From contig CAZQWJ010000017.1 of the NCBI GenBank assembly GCA_964597265.1, forward strand, positions 1-22,056: DNA of 22,056 bases, read 5' to 3'. The notes beneath the pieces were generated by a model that had not been told where the DNA came from, did no database searches, and worked only from the letters and a program-made list of their open reading frames with translations. The position numbers and the translations under genes were made by a program. This document shows positions 10,914 to 19,477 of the stretch, piece by piece; positions within the stretch are counted from its first letter, which is position 1, and every line of letters begins with the position of its first letter. This stretch comes from CAZQWJ01 sp964597265 (GTDB lineage Bacteria; Patescibacteriota; 4484-211; JAGQKX01).

Positions 10914-12965
10914 ATGTTGCGTAAGACTGCCCACATACTGTTTATACTCACGTTTGTATTTGTTTTCACAACAGCCTCATCTCACGCGGCTGACCTTGAT
11001 TTTCTTGTTATTGATACCGGTGTGACATCGGCTACGTTCCCGCTTGATGCCGTCATAAAACAAAAATTGAGTGTTACCAACACCAGCGACCAATCACATG
11101 AAATCAATTTCAGCGCGTATTTTCAGGAAACAGAAGATGAACTCTCAAGCTGGCCATATCCTCAGGTACTGCGATTTGCCCCCGGACAAACATTGTATGT
11201 GCAGATATTTATGCAGCAGACTTCAGACCTCGCTGTAGCAGGGGATTATCAACGTACGGTTGAATGGCGTTTTGAAGATCAGGAGTCAGGTGAGAGCCGT
11301 ACCGAGATCGTTACACATAGTATTGAAGTACTTGATCCTCAAACCATAACCGGAGACCTGCAGGTATCTGGTACTGTTGTTGATCGTTATGGTGCTACGT
11401 TAAGCGGTGTAGAGGTTACTCTTTCTACGGGCAACTGGGAGCTACAAACGCAGGCCGATGCTGATGGAGCGTTTTCCTTTCCTGGCGTGCCAATGCGCGA
11501 TGACTGGTTTATTCGCGCGCAAGGAGTTGCGGGAACGGGGTTTGTGTATGTAGATCCAGCAGTTGAGTCATATGTAATCGAACTCACCCCTGCAAAATAC
11601 ACGGCGACCTTCTCTATTACCGAGTCAGTCTCCTCGCCCATTGGGGGGTATTGGAGTGGTGCAATTGATGCATCTGCGCGGTCTATTTTATTAGTTAGTG
11701 GTGTGGGTGCAATTTTGGATGATCGTGATACATCTGCCGCAACATTAGAACTATATACACTGGATGGCGTGTTGCAATGGGCGTATGGCATGGGGCATGG
11801 AGGTTGGGGCGCTGATCTATCGCGTGATGGCACATACGCTGCATTTACCACTGCATACCCGATGCAGACATTTGGCGTGTTGGATGGTGCGACGGGAGAA
11901 CCTCTGTGGGTTCATCAAGCGGATGCGTATGGATTTGGCACTATCGACAGCAGGGAAATAGCGTTATCCAATACCAATGCGTATGTTGCTATTGGTGACG
12001 GCAGTAGTGAGGTAGTGTTGGCGGATCTTTTGACTGGCGAACTGATTTGGCATACGGATGTATTTACACCTGTGCGGAGGATATTGTTCAGCGATGATGA
12101 TACCTACGTGTATGTGGCAACGGATGCCGGCCAGGCATACAAACTCAAGACTTCTGACGGTTCAGTCGTTTGGTCTGCTACTGTTGGTCAATCTCCCAAT
12201 GGGTTTGTGCTATCTGCCGATGGTCGCTATGTGGGAACTGCAAGTAGTACAGGGGAAGTTACGCTACTGGATGCAGAAACAGGGCTACCCATCTGGCAAG
12301 CAGATGTCCAAGGTGGGGCGTCCTGGTTAGATTTTTCACCGGATGGGGAATATGTATTTGTCGGTGGCGGTGGGCAATATGCAAACACGCTTTATGACAC
12401 TCAAAACGGGCGACCAGTATGGACGCTGGCCGATTCGTCTCACCATGGACAATTTGCGGCTGAGGGTGAATATTTATTAATCAGTGGCAAGGAAAGCTTA
12501 TTCTTCGTGGATATGTACGGTAATACGATTGGGTCTCTTGCAATCGATTATGCCTCTCATTTTGCGTATCTTTTGGGTGATGGTACACACCTTGTTGCTG
12601 TAGGTGGGCAAGGTGGAAATGTTGCGCTATTTGCTGTGGGGACTGTAGTACCAGTATCGGATACGACAGATGAAAATGGAGGAGATACCTCTGCAAACGA
12701 CACCTCTATTTTGTTTATCTTGCTAGGGGTAATGGGCGTGATCGTTTTTGCAGGTATCGTTGTATTTGCAACCAAGCGGTCTTCTACTTCTCCGCCACCG
12801 GCAGCTGTCACCAAACCAAAGGTGAAGAAAGCGGCAAGTCCAAAAATTAATTCGAGCTCAAAGTGGTTGGAGAAGAAACGAACGACTGCCACGGTGCAAA
12901 AGCCAACAAGGACGACAAGAAAATCAGCCACTACAAAAGCCAACGAACCAGAAGAATCGTCCTAG
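10914..12965 (+). CDS. Secreted beta-propeller protein with C-terminal membrane anchor, 683 aa
   Basis: A signal peptide (about 1-26, ending SSHA-AD) is followed by a beta-sandwich with NTSDQSHEINFSAYF, typical of extracellular alpha-galactosidase/NEW3-like domains. Next is a carboxypeptidase-regulatory-like domain (VSGTVVDRYGATLSGVEVTL ... DGAFSFPGVP, about 147-195), then a PQQ/WD-like propeller (about 245-595). Repeated blades read LDGVLQWAYG, DGATGEPLWV, LLTGELIWHT, TSDGSVVWSA, DAETGLPIWQ and TQNGRPVWTL. A TM helix (ILFILLGVMGVIVFAGIVVF) is followed by a long Lys/Thr-rich cytoplasmic tail. It is probably a cell-surface binding or assembly protein, and the ligand is unknown. TAGGAT sits nine bases before ATG 10914. 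The TAG stop lies in the terminal repeat of the second palindromic element. Confidence 0.85.
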   Translation: MLRKTAHILFILTFVFVFTTASSHAADLDFLVIDTGVTSATFPLDAVIKQKLSVTNTSDQSHEINFSAYFQETEDELSSWPYPQVLRFAPGQTLYVQIFMQQTSDLAVAGDYQRTVEWRFEDQESGESRTEIVTHSIEVLDPQTITGDLQVSGTVVDRYGATLSGVEVTLSTGNWELQTQADADGAFSFPGVPMRDDWFIRAQGVAGTGFVYVDPAVESYVIELTPAKYTATFSITESVSSPIGGYWSGAIDASARSILLVSGVGAILDDRDTSAATLELYTLDGVLQWAYGMGHGGWGADLSRDGTYAAFTTAYPMQTFGVLDGATGEPLWVHQADAYGFGTIDSREIALSNTNAYVAIGDGSSEVVLADLLTGELIWHTDVFTPVRRILFSDDDTYVYVATDAGQAYKLKTSDGSVVWSATVGQSPNGFVLSADGRYVGTASSTGEVTLLDAETGLPIWQADVQGGASWLDFSPDGEYVFVGGGGQYANTLYDTQNGRPVWTLADSSHHGQFAAEGEYLLISGKESLFFVDMYGNTIGSLAIDYASHFAYLLGDGTHLVAVGGQGGNVALFAVGTVVPVSDTTDENGGDTSANDTSILFILLGVMGVIVFAGIVVFATKRSSTSPPPAAVTKPKVKKAASPKINSSSKWLEKKRTTATVQKPTRTTRKSATTKANEPEESS

Positions 12966-13120
12966 AAGCTATTTCGCTATACGCATATAGCAGAGATCTC
13001 TCGACCCACCAAGGAAGGGCAGGTAAACTCAAGATGACGATTTGGGGCAGGCTACACTTGAGGCAGGCTTTACTTCGTTACGCTCAGGATGACGCACCTA
13101 TTTTTTGAAATAGCTTCTAA
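12963..13120. mobile_element. MITE-like palindromic repeat element, copy 2
   Basis: Perfect 13-bp terminal inverted repeats TAGAAGCTATTTC (12963-12975) and GAAATAGCTTCTA (13107-13119). The interior shares AGATCTCTCGACCCACCAA and GGGCAGGTAAACTC with copy 1. The left end supplies the stop codon of the propeller gene, and the right end lies five bases from the stop codon of the minus-strand gene. No coding capacity. It fills the space between two convergent genes and could act as a bidirectional terminator. Confidence 0.65.
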
Positions 13121-13124
13121 TCGT

Positions 13125-14828
13125 TTAGTTTCTGCTACTTACCTCTTCTCTTGAAATTTGTAACGTATTCTGGATACGCGTGAGGAGCTGTTGCCGTTGC
13201 TGGGCATTTGCAGTGCTTATGAGGTCAAACGAGCCAAACGCCTCATTCCACTCACGCTCACTAGCGCCATAATCATGTACCCGAAGCATAAACACATAGC
13301 CATTTCTCTCAAACACGATGGCAGGTGAAGGAGAACCTTCATATGGTAGTGTCATATACTCAGATTGCAGCTCTCTGTCCGGGCTGACAGAAACACCAGG
13401 GAATTCGTAGACACTGACGGTTTGGCTTTGGCCATTGATTGTGATGTGACCGCTTTGAGGCGTAATATCTTGTAAGGCATGATGCGCCAAGATTGTGTGT
13501 ACGTCAGTCGAGTTATCAAATGTCGTTACTGTAGCAAACGTGCCACTTGCGTCGACAAATTGTAATTCAAGTGCTGCAGCTGGAACATCGGATAACGTAT
13601 GTTGCAGCTGTTGATACATAGCTTCGCCAATGGCACCTGGAGCGTAGTACGCGCGGTCAAAAATATAGCTGGTACGATAGGCTAGATTATTCGCTGCTTC
13701 AGAGTATGCACTCGACAATTGCCAATCGGTACTGGTAGGCAGCAGGGTCTCCACTACGTTCTGGTTGAGGTAGCTTTCTAACTGCACAGATGTGTCTTGC
13801 TCTGGAGCCTGCCGAATCGGGACATTGTATTCAAATGCAAATTGCTCAGCCACCTCTTCAAGGGTAGTCTTCTTTGTTTCGTTTATGTACACGGATTCGA
13901 TCAAAAGATTGTTAGCACTGACAGAGTTCAGATATGTCTGGTCTTTATACACATCCTGATTGGTATGATTAATCCAGGATCGTTGGATACCTGTCTGAGT
14001 GTTTTGTTCGTCGCAGTACAGGTCGTACGTGGTCTGATAGATGTAATATTCGAGACCGTCTATTTTTTCAATTGCGACCAACTCAGGTTCAGGCTGAGGA
14101 TCTATTTGGATAGAAAGGTCATAGTCTGTTGTGTCTTCACGTAGCAGGGCAGTATCGTCAATGGTGGGTGCTGGAACTGTCTCCGCAACCATGGGGACGA
14201 ACGTGTAATTATTTCTGATAGCATACTCCCCGCCCTTATATTCGATAGCGTGTTCGGGTGTCCAAAGATAATAATCAATAGGATTGCCATTATCATCGGT
14301 GGTAACGGATTTGCTGTAATATGCCTCGTCTGTGTGGAATGAGATCGTTGCAGAGGTGTAGCTTTGGATTGCATTGTTATCCCAATAGGTGTAGGACTGG
14401 CAAGTAGCAGCTTGTGGTCCGTGGGTGATATGGGTTGTGTAGGAAAAATAGTTAGAGTCATCCTGTATCCTTCCGGGATATATCAACGGTGCAGACTCCA
14501 AAGTCATATCAGTGGTAGCCATCGTGGTTCTCTCTCCCGATTGAGGTCGTTTTTGTACTGCCTGCTGATAGATTGATGTGGTGTCAGTGGTAGTTTTGAT
14601 GTACTGCACTCTGAGAAACGCGTACACATCTGGACCAAAAACAAAAGAAGATACGACCAACACCAGGGCTACCAGTGGCATGTAGTAAACATGCGGCGGA
14701 ACGAACAGACGTCCCATCACAAAACGGTATGTGATTCTCATGGCAAGTAACGCCTTGAACCGGGAAGATGGCTGCGCGTTTGCAGTATCTAGTGTTATGT
14801 CGGGTTGTTGGTCACGTGACTCTTTCAT
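13125..14828 (-). CDS. Single-pass membrane protein, probable anti-sigma partner, 567 aa
   Basis: A short basic cytoplasmic N-terminus (about 45 residues, with RITYRFVMGRLFVPPH) is followed by one TM helix (about 50-67, MPLVALVLVVSSFVFG) and a roughly 495-residue outer domain rich in Tyr, Thr and Gln. The outer part shows repeated beta-type segments (DGLEYYIYQTTYDLY, GHITINGQSQTVSVYEFPG, GYVFMLRVHDYGASEREW). I do not recognise the family. The topology and the position two bases after the ECF sigma gene are what one expects of a membrane anti-sigma factor that holds sigma at the membrane and senses an envelope signal. A zinc-binding anti-sigma motif (HxxxCxxC) is absent, so the assignment rests on context. 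Confidence 0.65.
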   Translation of the reverse strand: MKESRDQQPDITLDTANAQPSSRFKALLAMRITYRFVMGRLFVPPHVYYMPLVALVLVVSSFVFGPDVYAFLRVQYIKTTTDTTSIYQQAVQKRPQSGERTTMATTDMTLESAPLIYPGRIQDDSNYFSYTTHITHGPQAATCQSYTYWDNNAIQSYTSATISFHTDEAYYSKSVTTDDNGNPIDYYLWTPEHAIEYKGGEYAIRNNYTFVPMVAETVPAPTIDDTALLREDTTDYDLSIQIDPQPEPELVAIEKIDGLEYYIYQTTYDLYCDEQNTQTGIQRSWINHTNQDVYKDQTYLNSVSANNLLIESVYINETKKTTLEEVAEQFAFEYNVPIRQAPEQDTSVQLESYLNQNVVETLLPTSTDWQLSSAYSEAANNLAYRTSYIFDRAYYAPGAIGEAMYQQLQHTLSDVPAAALELQFVDASGTFATVTTFDNSTDVHTILAHHALQDITPQSGHITINGQSQTVSVYEFPGVSVSPDRELQSEYMTLPYEGSPSPAIVFERNGYVFMLRVHDYGASEREWNEAFGSFDLISTANAQQRQQLLTRIQNTLQISREEVSSRN

Positions 14829-14830
14829 AG

Positions 14831-15370
14831 TTATGTATCATTAGTGGGCATAGGAGTACAGGCAACTAATTGCTGTAATTTTTTGATCCCACGCTTTTGG
14901 GTTGTTTTGACATAGTTAGTATCTTTGCCAATTTTGGCTGCTATCTCAGTAGGAGATAATTTTTCGATAAGCCGCATAGTAACGATTTCGCGTTGTTTTT
15001 CGGGTAAGGTATTGATATACGGAAGTATTCTTTCTTCGCTTGTTGGTGTTTGTTCGACCTGCTGTATGTATACATCCACGTGTTCACCAAAATTCAACTG
15101 CTCGATAGCATATGTGTCTACCACGGTTTCTTTTTCCCGATATTTCCTTTCGAGAAAATGAATAAACACATATTTGGCAATGCCGTACAGGTATTTTGAT
15201 GGATCCTCGATGTCTTTCTTTTTGACGACAGCGTTGGTGAATTCCAAAAATGTCTCACTCGTTAGATCCTCGGCAGCAGGACGAGAAAGAGTGCGGTAAT
15301 AAAAGAATTTGTAGATCTTATCTACGTTGTCTGTATAAATAGTAGTGACCTCTTTTAGCGTAATTGACAT
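14831..15370 (-). CDS. ECF-type RNA polymerase sigma factor, 179 aa
   Basis: Directs RNA polymerase to a small regulon. Region 2 is at about residues 10-75 (YTDNVDKIYKFFYYRTLSRPAAEDLTSETFLEF ... KYLYGIAKYVFIHFLERKYR) and region 4 at about 110-170 (LPYINTLPEKQREIVTMRLIEKLSPTEIAAKIGKDTNYVKTTQKRGIKKL), a clear helix-turn-helix. There is no region 3, and the length is typical. The frame is open much further upstream, but that part overlaps the ArsR promoter. ATG 15370 gives a family-like N-terminus and follows TATCAT at four bases. The next gene is probably its anti-sigma factor. The divergent copper operon begins about 70-120 bases away, so the two may share control. Confidence 0.85.
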   Translation of the reverse strand: MSITLKEVTTIYTDNVDKIYKFFYYRTLSRPAAEDLTSETFLEFTNAVVKKKDIEDPSKYLYGIAKYVFIHFLERKYREKETVVDTYAIEQLNFGEHVDVYIQQVEQTPTSEERILPYINTLPEKQREIVTMRLIEKLSPTEIAAKIGKDTNYVKTTQKRGIKKLQQLVACTPMPTNDT

Positions 15371-15436
15371 ACGTATGATAGACAGTACTGCGCCTATAAC
15401 TAGATCATATAGTATAGTGGCCATCGGAGTACACAC

Positions 15437-15481
15437 TTGACAGGATGCATAGTTGTATAATATATTCGAAAAATCGAATAT
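15437..15481 (+). promoter_or_regulatory. Copper operon promoter with ArsR-type palindromic operator
   Basis: TTGACA (15437-15442), 18 bases, TATATT (15461-15466). A perfect palindrome ATATTCGA-AAAA-TCGAATAT (15462-15481) overlaps the -10 and the start site, so a bound ArsR dimer would block polymerase. An alternative -10, TATAAT (15456-15461), is too close to the -35 (13 bases). Confidence 0.7.
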
Positions 15482-15489
15482 GTCTAAAT

Positions 15490-15975
15490 ATGTATAAAGA
15501 AGTCTTTGATCTTCATGCCAAATTATTGAAAGCACTCGCACATCCAAAGCGGTTAGAAATTATTCACCTGTTGCGTGATCAGGCTATTACAGTTACCCAG
15601 ATCAGAACTATGCTTGGTCTACCACAGGCTAATGTAAGCCAACACCTGCAGGTGTTACGGGATGCAGGTGCGGTTACTTTTGAGAAACATGGCAAAGAGG
15701 TGTATTACACACTGTCACATCCTAATTTTAGCGTGGCGAGTGATGCGATTCGTGATGTTCTGATTGAGCGGTATCAGGGCAGTAATTTGGCAAATGAGCT
15801 GCTACTAACAATGAAAGATTTGGTGCCACTGGTACATGACCCGGTATGCGGGATGCGGCTTTCTCCTAAGACAGCCAGTTATGCTACAACTGTTGCCGAC
15901 ACCAAGTATTATTTTTGCGCTGAGGGTTGTTTGAAGGCTTTTGAACAACGCCCAACATACTATGCCAAACACTAA
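15490..15975 (+). CDS. ArsR-family repressor fused to a YHS metal-binding domain, 161 aa
   Basis: The N-terminal winged helix (about 1-95) contains LLKALAHPKRLEIIHLL, the recognition segment GLPQANVSQHLQVLRDAGAV and the wing KHGKEVYYTL. The C-terminal ~45 residues (HDPVCGMRLSPKTASYATTVADTKYYFCAEGCLKAFEQRPTYY) form a YHS domain with the CGM and YFCAEGC cysteines, which binds copper or similar soft metals in P-type ATPases. The classical ArsR ELCVCDL site is absent, so sensing has probably moved to the YHS part. It should repress its own operon at the palindrome upstream and release on metal binding. The start is ATG 15490, after the operator. It overlaps the ATPase gene by 14 bases. Confidence 0.9.
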   Translation: MYKEVFDLHAKLLKALAHPKRLEIIHLLRDQAITVTQIRTMLGLPQANVSQHLQVLRDAGAVTFEKHGKEVYYTLSHPNFSVASDAIRDVLIERYQGSNLANELLLTMKDLVPLVHDPVCGMRLSPKTASYATTVADTKYYFCAEGCLKAFEQRPTYYAKH

Positions 15976-18202
15976 CACTACAAAAACTATCTCATTTCAT
16001 GTTTCCCGCATGCACTGTGCCAGTTGTGCTGCCAATATCCAGCGGAAGCTGTCCAATCTTGAGGGGGTCCACGAGGCCACGGTTAACTATGGTAGTGAGC
16101 AAGGGACGGTGGCAGTTGATCCAACGCAGGTGTCTGAGCAGGCGATTGAGCGTGAGGTTGCATCATTGGGATATACCGCGCACATATCCAAAGGACATGA
16201 TCACGAGCATATGGAACACCTGTCAGACCAAGAGCGTCAGGAAGAGCTGACATTACTCAAAAAGCAATTGATCGTGGGTGTCATATTAACCACAGCGTTA
16301 CTGATTGGAGGAATGATGCCGTTTGCCCCTGCCTTCCTCAAAGATATGTGGGTCATGTGGGCGTTTGCTACGCCGGTGCAATTTTGGCTGGGGAAACGGT
16401 TTTATCTGAGTGCGTGGTCCGCATTGAAAAATAAGACCGCTAACATGGATACCTTGATTGCGTTGGGGACATCGGTGGCGTATGGCTATTCTATGTTCGT
16501 TGTGTTGTTTGATACATTCCTGATGGAATATGGTGTCCCTCTACATGTCTATTTCGAAACCGCAGCTACTATTATCACGTTGGTGCTATTAGGCAAATAC
16601 TTAGAAATTCGTGCAAAAGGCCAGACGTCCGAAGCGCTCAAAAAACTCATCGGTCTGCAGGCAACGGTAGCGCATGTTGTACACGAGGGGCAGATCCGGG
16701 ACATTGCTATCCTGGAGGTCCAGCAAGGTGATCGTTTGCTCGTCAAGCCAGGCGAGAAAGTACCTGTTGATGGCGTTGTTGTCGCGGGATCAAGTGTTAT
16801 TGATGAGAGTATGGTGACGGGAGAGAGTATACCGGTTACCAAACGGGAAGGTGATACGGTGATTGGCGCTACCATCAATACCAGTGGTTCTTTTGAAATG
16901 ACCGCCGAGCATGTGGGTGAGGATACCATGCTGGCGAATATCATCCGATTAGTACGCGAGGCGCAGGGGTCGCGTCCGCATATTCAAAAGCTGGTTGATA
17001 CTATTGCCAGCTACTTTGTTCCGATCGTGATTGTGTTGTCAGTTATTACGTTTGGTGTGTGGCTTATGTGGGGACCAGAGCCGCAGTTTTTGCATGCAAT
17101 GGTTAGCATGATCTCAGTACTTATTATCGCGTGTCCATGCGCATTAGGTTTGGCAACGCCTACTTCTGTAATGGTGGGCATTGGTAAGGGTGCACAGCTG
17201 GGCATTTTGGTCAAGAATGCAGAGGCGTTGGAGTTGGCCAATAAAGTAGATACGGTGGTATTTGACAAAACAGGTACCTTAACAGAAGGTACGCCCGTCG
17301 TACAGCAGGTCTCGTTTACTAATAACGTTGACCAGCAATACGTGTTGTCGTTGGTGAAATCCATCGAACAGCGCTCACACCATCCTTTGGCACAAGCCAT
17401 AGTCAATTATATTTCCCAAGAGTATCCCGATGCGAACGTGGTTGATGTAGAGCAGTTTGAAGATATTTCCGGCAAAGGTGTCCGTGCTGTTGTCGAACAA
17501 TCCGAATTGATAATCGGCACAGAGAGTTTGCTCGTTGATGAAGGGGTCACTATGGATACATCACTTATGGATGACGTTGCGCAGTGGCGGCAGCAGGCTC
17601 AGACCATTGCACTTGTAGCATATGACAAACACCTCGTGGCAGTATTTGGCATCAGAGATGAGATAAAACCGCAGGCAGTGCAAGTCATTGAGGCATTGCA
17701 TGCGATGCATATACAGACAATCATGCTTACTGGCGATAACCAACAGACTGCAGAAGTCATTGCACGCGAGTTAGGCATTGACGACATACGGGCACAGGTA
17801 TTGCCGCAGGATAAAGAAGTAACGATACAGGAACTCAAAGATGCAGGCCGTATTGTCGCCATGGTAGGAGATGGAATCAACGATGCGCCGGCGCTGGCAT
17901 CTGCACATGTAGGTATTGCCATGGGCGGTGGTACTGATGTGGCTATTGAGTCAGCGGGCATTACGCTTTTGAGAAGTGATATCAGCCTGGTGCCACATGC
18001 TTTGCGATTGTCCAAGGCTACCATGTCTAATATAAAACAGAATCTTGTGTGGGCGTTTGGGTATAATATTGTGTTGATACCGGTTGCCATGGGAATTTTG
18101 TATCCTGTTTGGCAGATACAGCTTAACCCAATGCTGGCAGGGGCAGCTATGGCGCTATCAAGTGTTTCGGTAGTTGGTAATGCGTTGCGGCTGAAGGGCT
18201 AG
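15962..18202 (+). CDS. copA: Copper-exporting P1B-type ATPase, 746 aa
   Basis: Pumps Cu+ out of the cytoplasm. In order: an N-terminal heavy-metal-associated domain with MHCASC (Cys19, Cys22); a His-rich linker HDHEHMEH; the TGES actuator loop; the membrane metal site CPC (Cys391-Pro-Cys393); the phosphorylation motif DKTGT (Asp435); the HP motif SHHPLA; GDGIND (637-641); and the C-terminal MALSSVSVVGNALRL that carries the third metal site. All are complete, so the pump should be active. I chose ATG 15962, inside the end of the regulator gene, over the upstream TTG at 15941; translation is coupled. A heptad repeat block follows. Confidence 0.96.
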   Translation: MPNTNTTKTISFHVSRMHCASCAANIQRKLSNLEGVHEATVNYGSEQGTVAVDPTQVSEQAIEREVASLGYTAHISKGHDHEHMEHLSDQERQEELTLLKKQLIVGVILTTALLIGGMMPFAPAFLKDMWVMWAFATPVQFWLGKRFYLSAWSALKNKTANMDTLIALGTSVAYGYSMFVVLFDTFLMEYGVPLHVYFETAATIITLVLLGKYLEIRAKGQTSEALKKLIGLQATVAHVVHEGQIRDIAILEVQQGDRLLVKPGEKVPVDGVVVAGSSVIDESMVTGESIPVTKREGDTVIGATINTSGSFEMTAEHVGEDTMLANIIRLVREAQGSRPHIQKLVDTIASYFVPIVIVLSVITFGVWLMWGPEPQFLHAMVSMISVLIIACPCALGLATPTSVMVGIGKGAQLGILVKNAEALELANKVDTVVFDKTGTLTEGTPVVQQVSFTNNVDQQYVLSLVKSIEQRSHHPLAQAIVNYISQEYPDANVVDVEQFEDISGKGVRAVVEQSELIIGTESLLVDEGVTMDTSLMDDVAQWRQQAQTIALVAYDKHLVAVFGIRDEIKPQAVQVIEALHAMHIQTIMLTGDNQQTAEVIARELGIDDIRAQVLPQDKEVTIQELKDAGRIVAMVGDGINDAPALASAHVGIAMGGGTDVAIESAGITLLRSDISLVPHALRLSKATMSNIKQNLVWAFGYNIVLIPVAMGILYPVWQIQLNPMLAGAAMALSSVSVVGNALRLKG

Positions 18203-18203
18203 G

Positions 18204-18315
18204 TATTAGTCATTTGTCATTGGTCTTTAGTCATTAGCTATTAGCTAATAGCTAATGGCAAACAGCAAATGACTAACTGCTAACGACAAATGACCAACGA
18301 CTAACAGCTAATAAC
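18204..18315. repeat. Inverted array of 7-bp repeats
   Basis: The whole gap between copA and the next ATG is made of 7-base units. The right half reads in steps such as TAATAGC, TAATGGC, AAACAGC, AAATGAC, TAACTGC, TAACGAC (consensus about YAAYRRC). The left half is the same kind of array in reverse complement, meeting near 18245. It can fold into a long imperfect hairpin. It also provides the only sequence before the ATG at 18316 and holds no Shine-Dalgarno. Confidence 0.8.
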
Positions 18316-19347
18316 ATGAATCTTTGGTTAATATTTATCACCGGCTTAACTACAGGAGGACTGAGCTGCCTAGCGATGCAGGGAGGCTTACTTGCCGGTG
18401 TGTTAGCTAATAAAAAAGAAGAGGAGTTGGAGACAAACGGTTCTCCTAAGTTTACCAGTGCAAGTACGTTCTACAAAGATGATGTGTGGGCGGTAAGTGC
18501 GTTCATGATTGCCAAGTTAGTGTCTCACACGCTCTTTGGCTTTTTGCTGGGCTGGCTGGGATCAGTTATTGCGCTGAGCTTGGGTATGCGGTTGACGTTT
18601 CAGACGTTTGCGGCAGTGTTCATGTTTGCTACAGCGATGAATCTTCTTAATGTGCATCCGATCTTCCGGTTCATGGCGTTTCAGCCGCCTCGTTTTGTCC
18701 AGAAATGGATACATACAACGTCCAAAAGCCAGGCACTCTTTGCGCCGGCACTTTTGGGTTTTTTGACTGTGTTTATTCCTTGTGGAGTAACACAGTCCAT
18801 GGAAGTATTGGCGATCAACTTGGGAAATCCAGTACAAGGGGCATTGGTAATGTTTGCATTTGTTCTTGGTACGACGCCGTTATTTGTGGCGTTGGGGTTG
18901 GCTACCGTCAAATTTTCTGAGAACTGGAGACAGCAGTTTTTGCGCGTAGCAGCATATGTATTGATATTCATGGCATTGTATAGTGTCAATGGTGTACTCA
19001 CAGTGCTTGATTCTCCGTTATCGTGGCATAACCTCACCAATACAGCACGTGGGGATGCAGTGCCTGCTATCCAGACAGAACAAGCACAGCGTCTCACCAT
19101 CAATGTTACTAACAGTGGATATTCTCCAAATGTCGTGGTCGTGGAATCAGGTAAGCCGGTTGAGCTTACATTGGTAACCAACGAAACGTACTCGTGCGCA
19201 GTGGCGTTTACGTTCAAAGCGTTTGGTATTTCGACCTTTCTCAAACCTACCGGCAGCGAGACCTTTACGTTTACACCGACCCAAAAAGGATCATATACTT
19301 TCACCTGTTCTATGGGTATGTATACCGGAACCATGCAGGTCATTTGA
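18316..19347 (+). CDS. Sulfite-exporter/UreH-like membrane protein fused to a cupredoxin, 343 aa
   Basis: Residues about 1-235 form six hydrophobic helices of the UreH_2 (TauE/SafE, DsbD-like) type, with GLTTGGLSCLAMQGGLLAG in helix 1 and FLTVFIPCGVTQSMEVLAI in a later helix. Each block carries one cysteine (CLAMQGG, PCGVTQ), as in metal or electron transporters. Residues about 255-343 form an external cupredoxin (LTINVTNSGYSPNVVVVESGKPVELTLV ... YTFTCSMGMYTGTM) with the ligand pattern Cys (YSCAV), Cys (FTCSM) and Met. Together they probably handle copper across the membrane with CopA. The ATG directly follows the heptad repeat. The end is one base from the next start codon. Confidence 0.85.
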   Translation: MNLWLIFITGLTTGGLSCLAMQGGLLAGVLANKKEEELETNGSPKFTSASTFYKDDVWAVSAFMIAKLVSHTLFGFLLGWLGSVIALSLGMRLTFQTFAAVFMFATAMNLLNVHPIFRFMAFQPPRFVQKWIHTTSKSQALFAPALLGFLTVFIPCGVTQSMEVLAINLGNPVQGALVMFAFVLGTTPLFVALGLATVKFSENWRQQFLRVAAYVLIFMALYSVNGVLTVLDSPLSWHNLTNTARGDAVPAIQTEQAQRLTINVTNSGYSPNVVVVESGKPVELTLVTNETYSCAVAFTFKAFGISTFLKPTGSETFTFTPTQKGSYTFTCSMGMYTGTMQVI

Positions 19348-19348
19348 T

Positions 19349-19377
19349 ATGTTTGGATTATTTCAAAGCAAAACTCC
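19349..19377 (+). CDS. 5' end of a gene cut by the scaffold gap
   Basis: ATG 19349 starts one base after the cupredoxin gene's TGA. The visible codons read MFGLFQSKT before the N run. The tight spacing suggests it continues the copper operon. The product is not identifiable. Confidence 0.4.
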
Positions 19378-19477
19378 NNNNNNNNNNNNNNNNNNNNNNN
19401 NNNNNNNNNNNNNNNNNNNNNNNNNNNNNNNNNNNNNNNNNNNNNNNNNNNNNNNNNNNNNNNNNNNNNNNNNNNNN
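19378..19477. other. 100-N scaffold gap of unknown length
   Basis: Exactly 100 N, the usual placeholder for a gap of unknown size. A plus-strand gene enters it from the left and the Nramp-like gene enters from the right, so at least two gene ends are missing. The two sides need not be truly adjacent. Confidence 0.97.

Noticed and set aside
14831..15547. Long N-terminal extension of the sigma factor
   Set aside because: The extra 59 residues cross the copper promoter and operator and do not resemble region 2; ATG 15370 fits the family.
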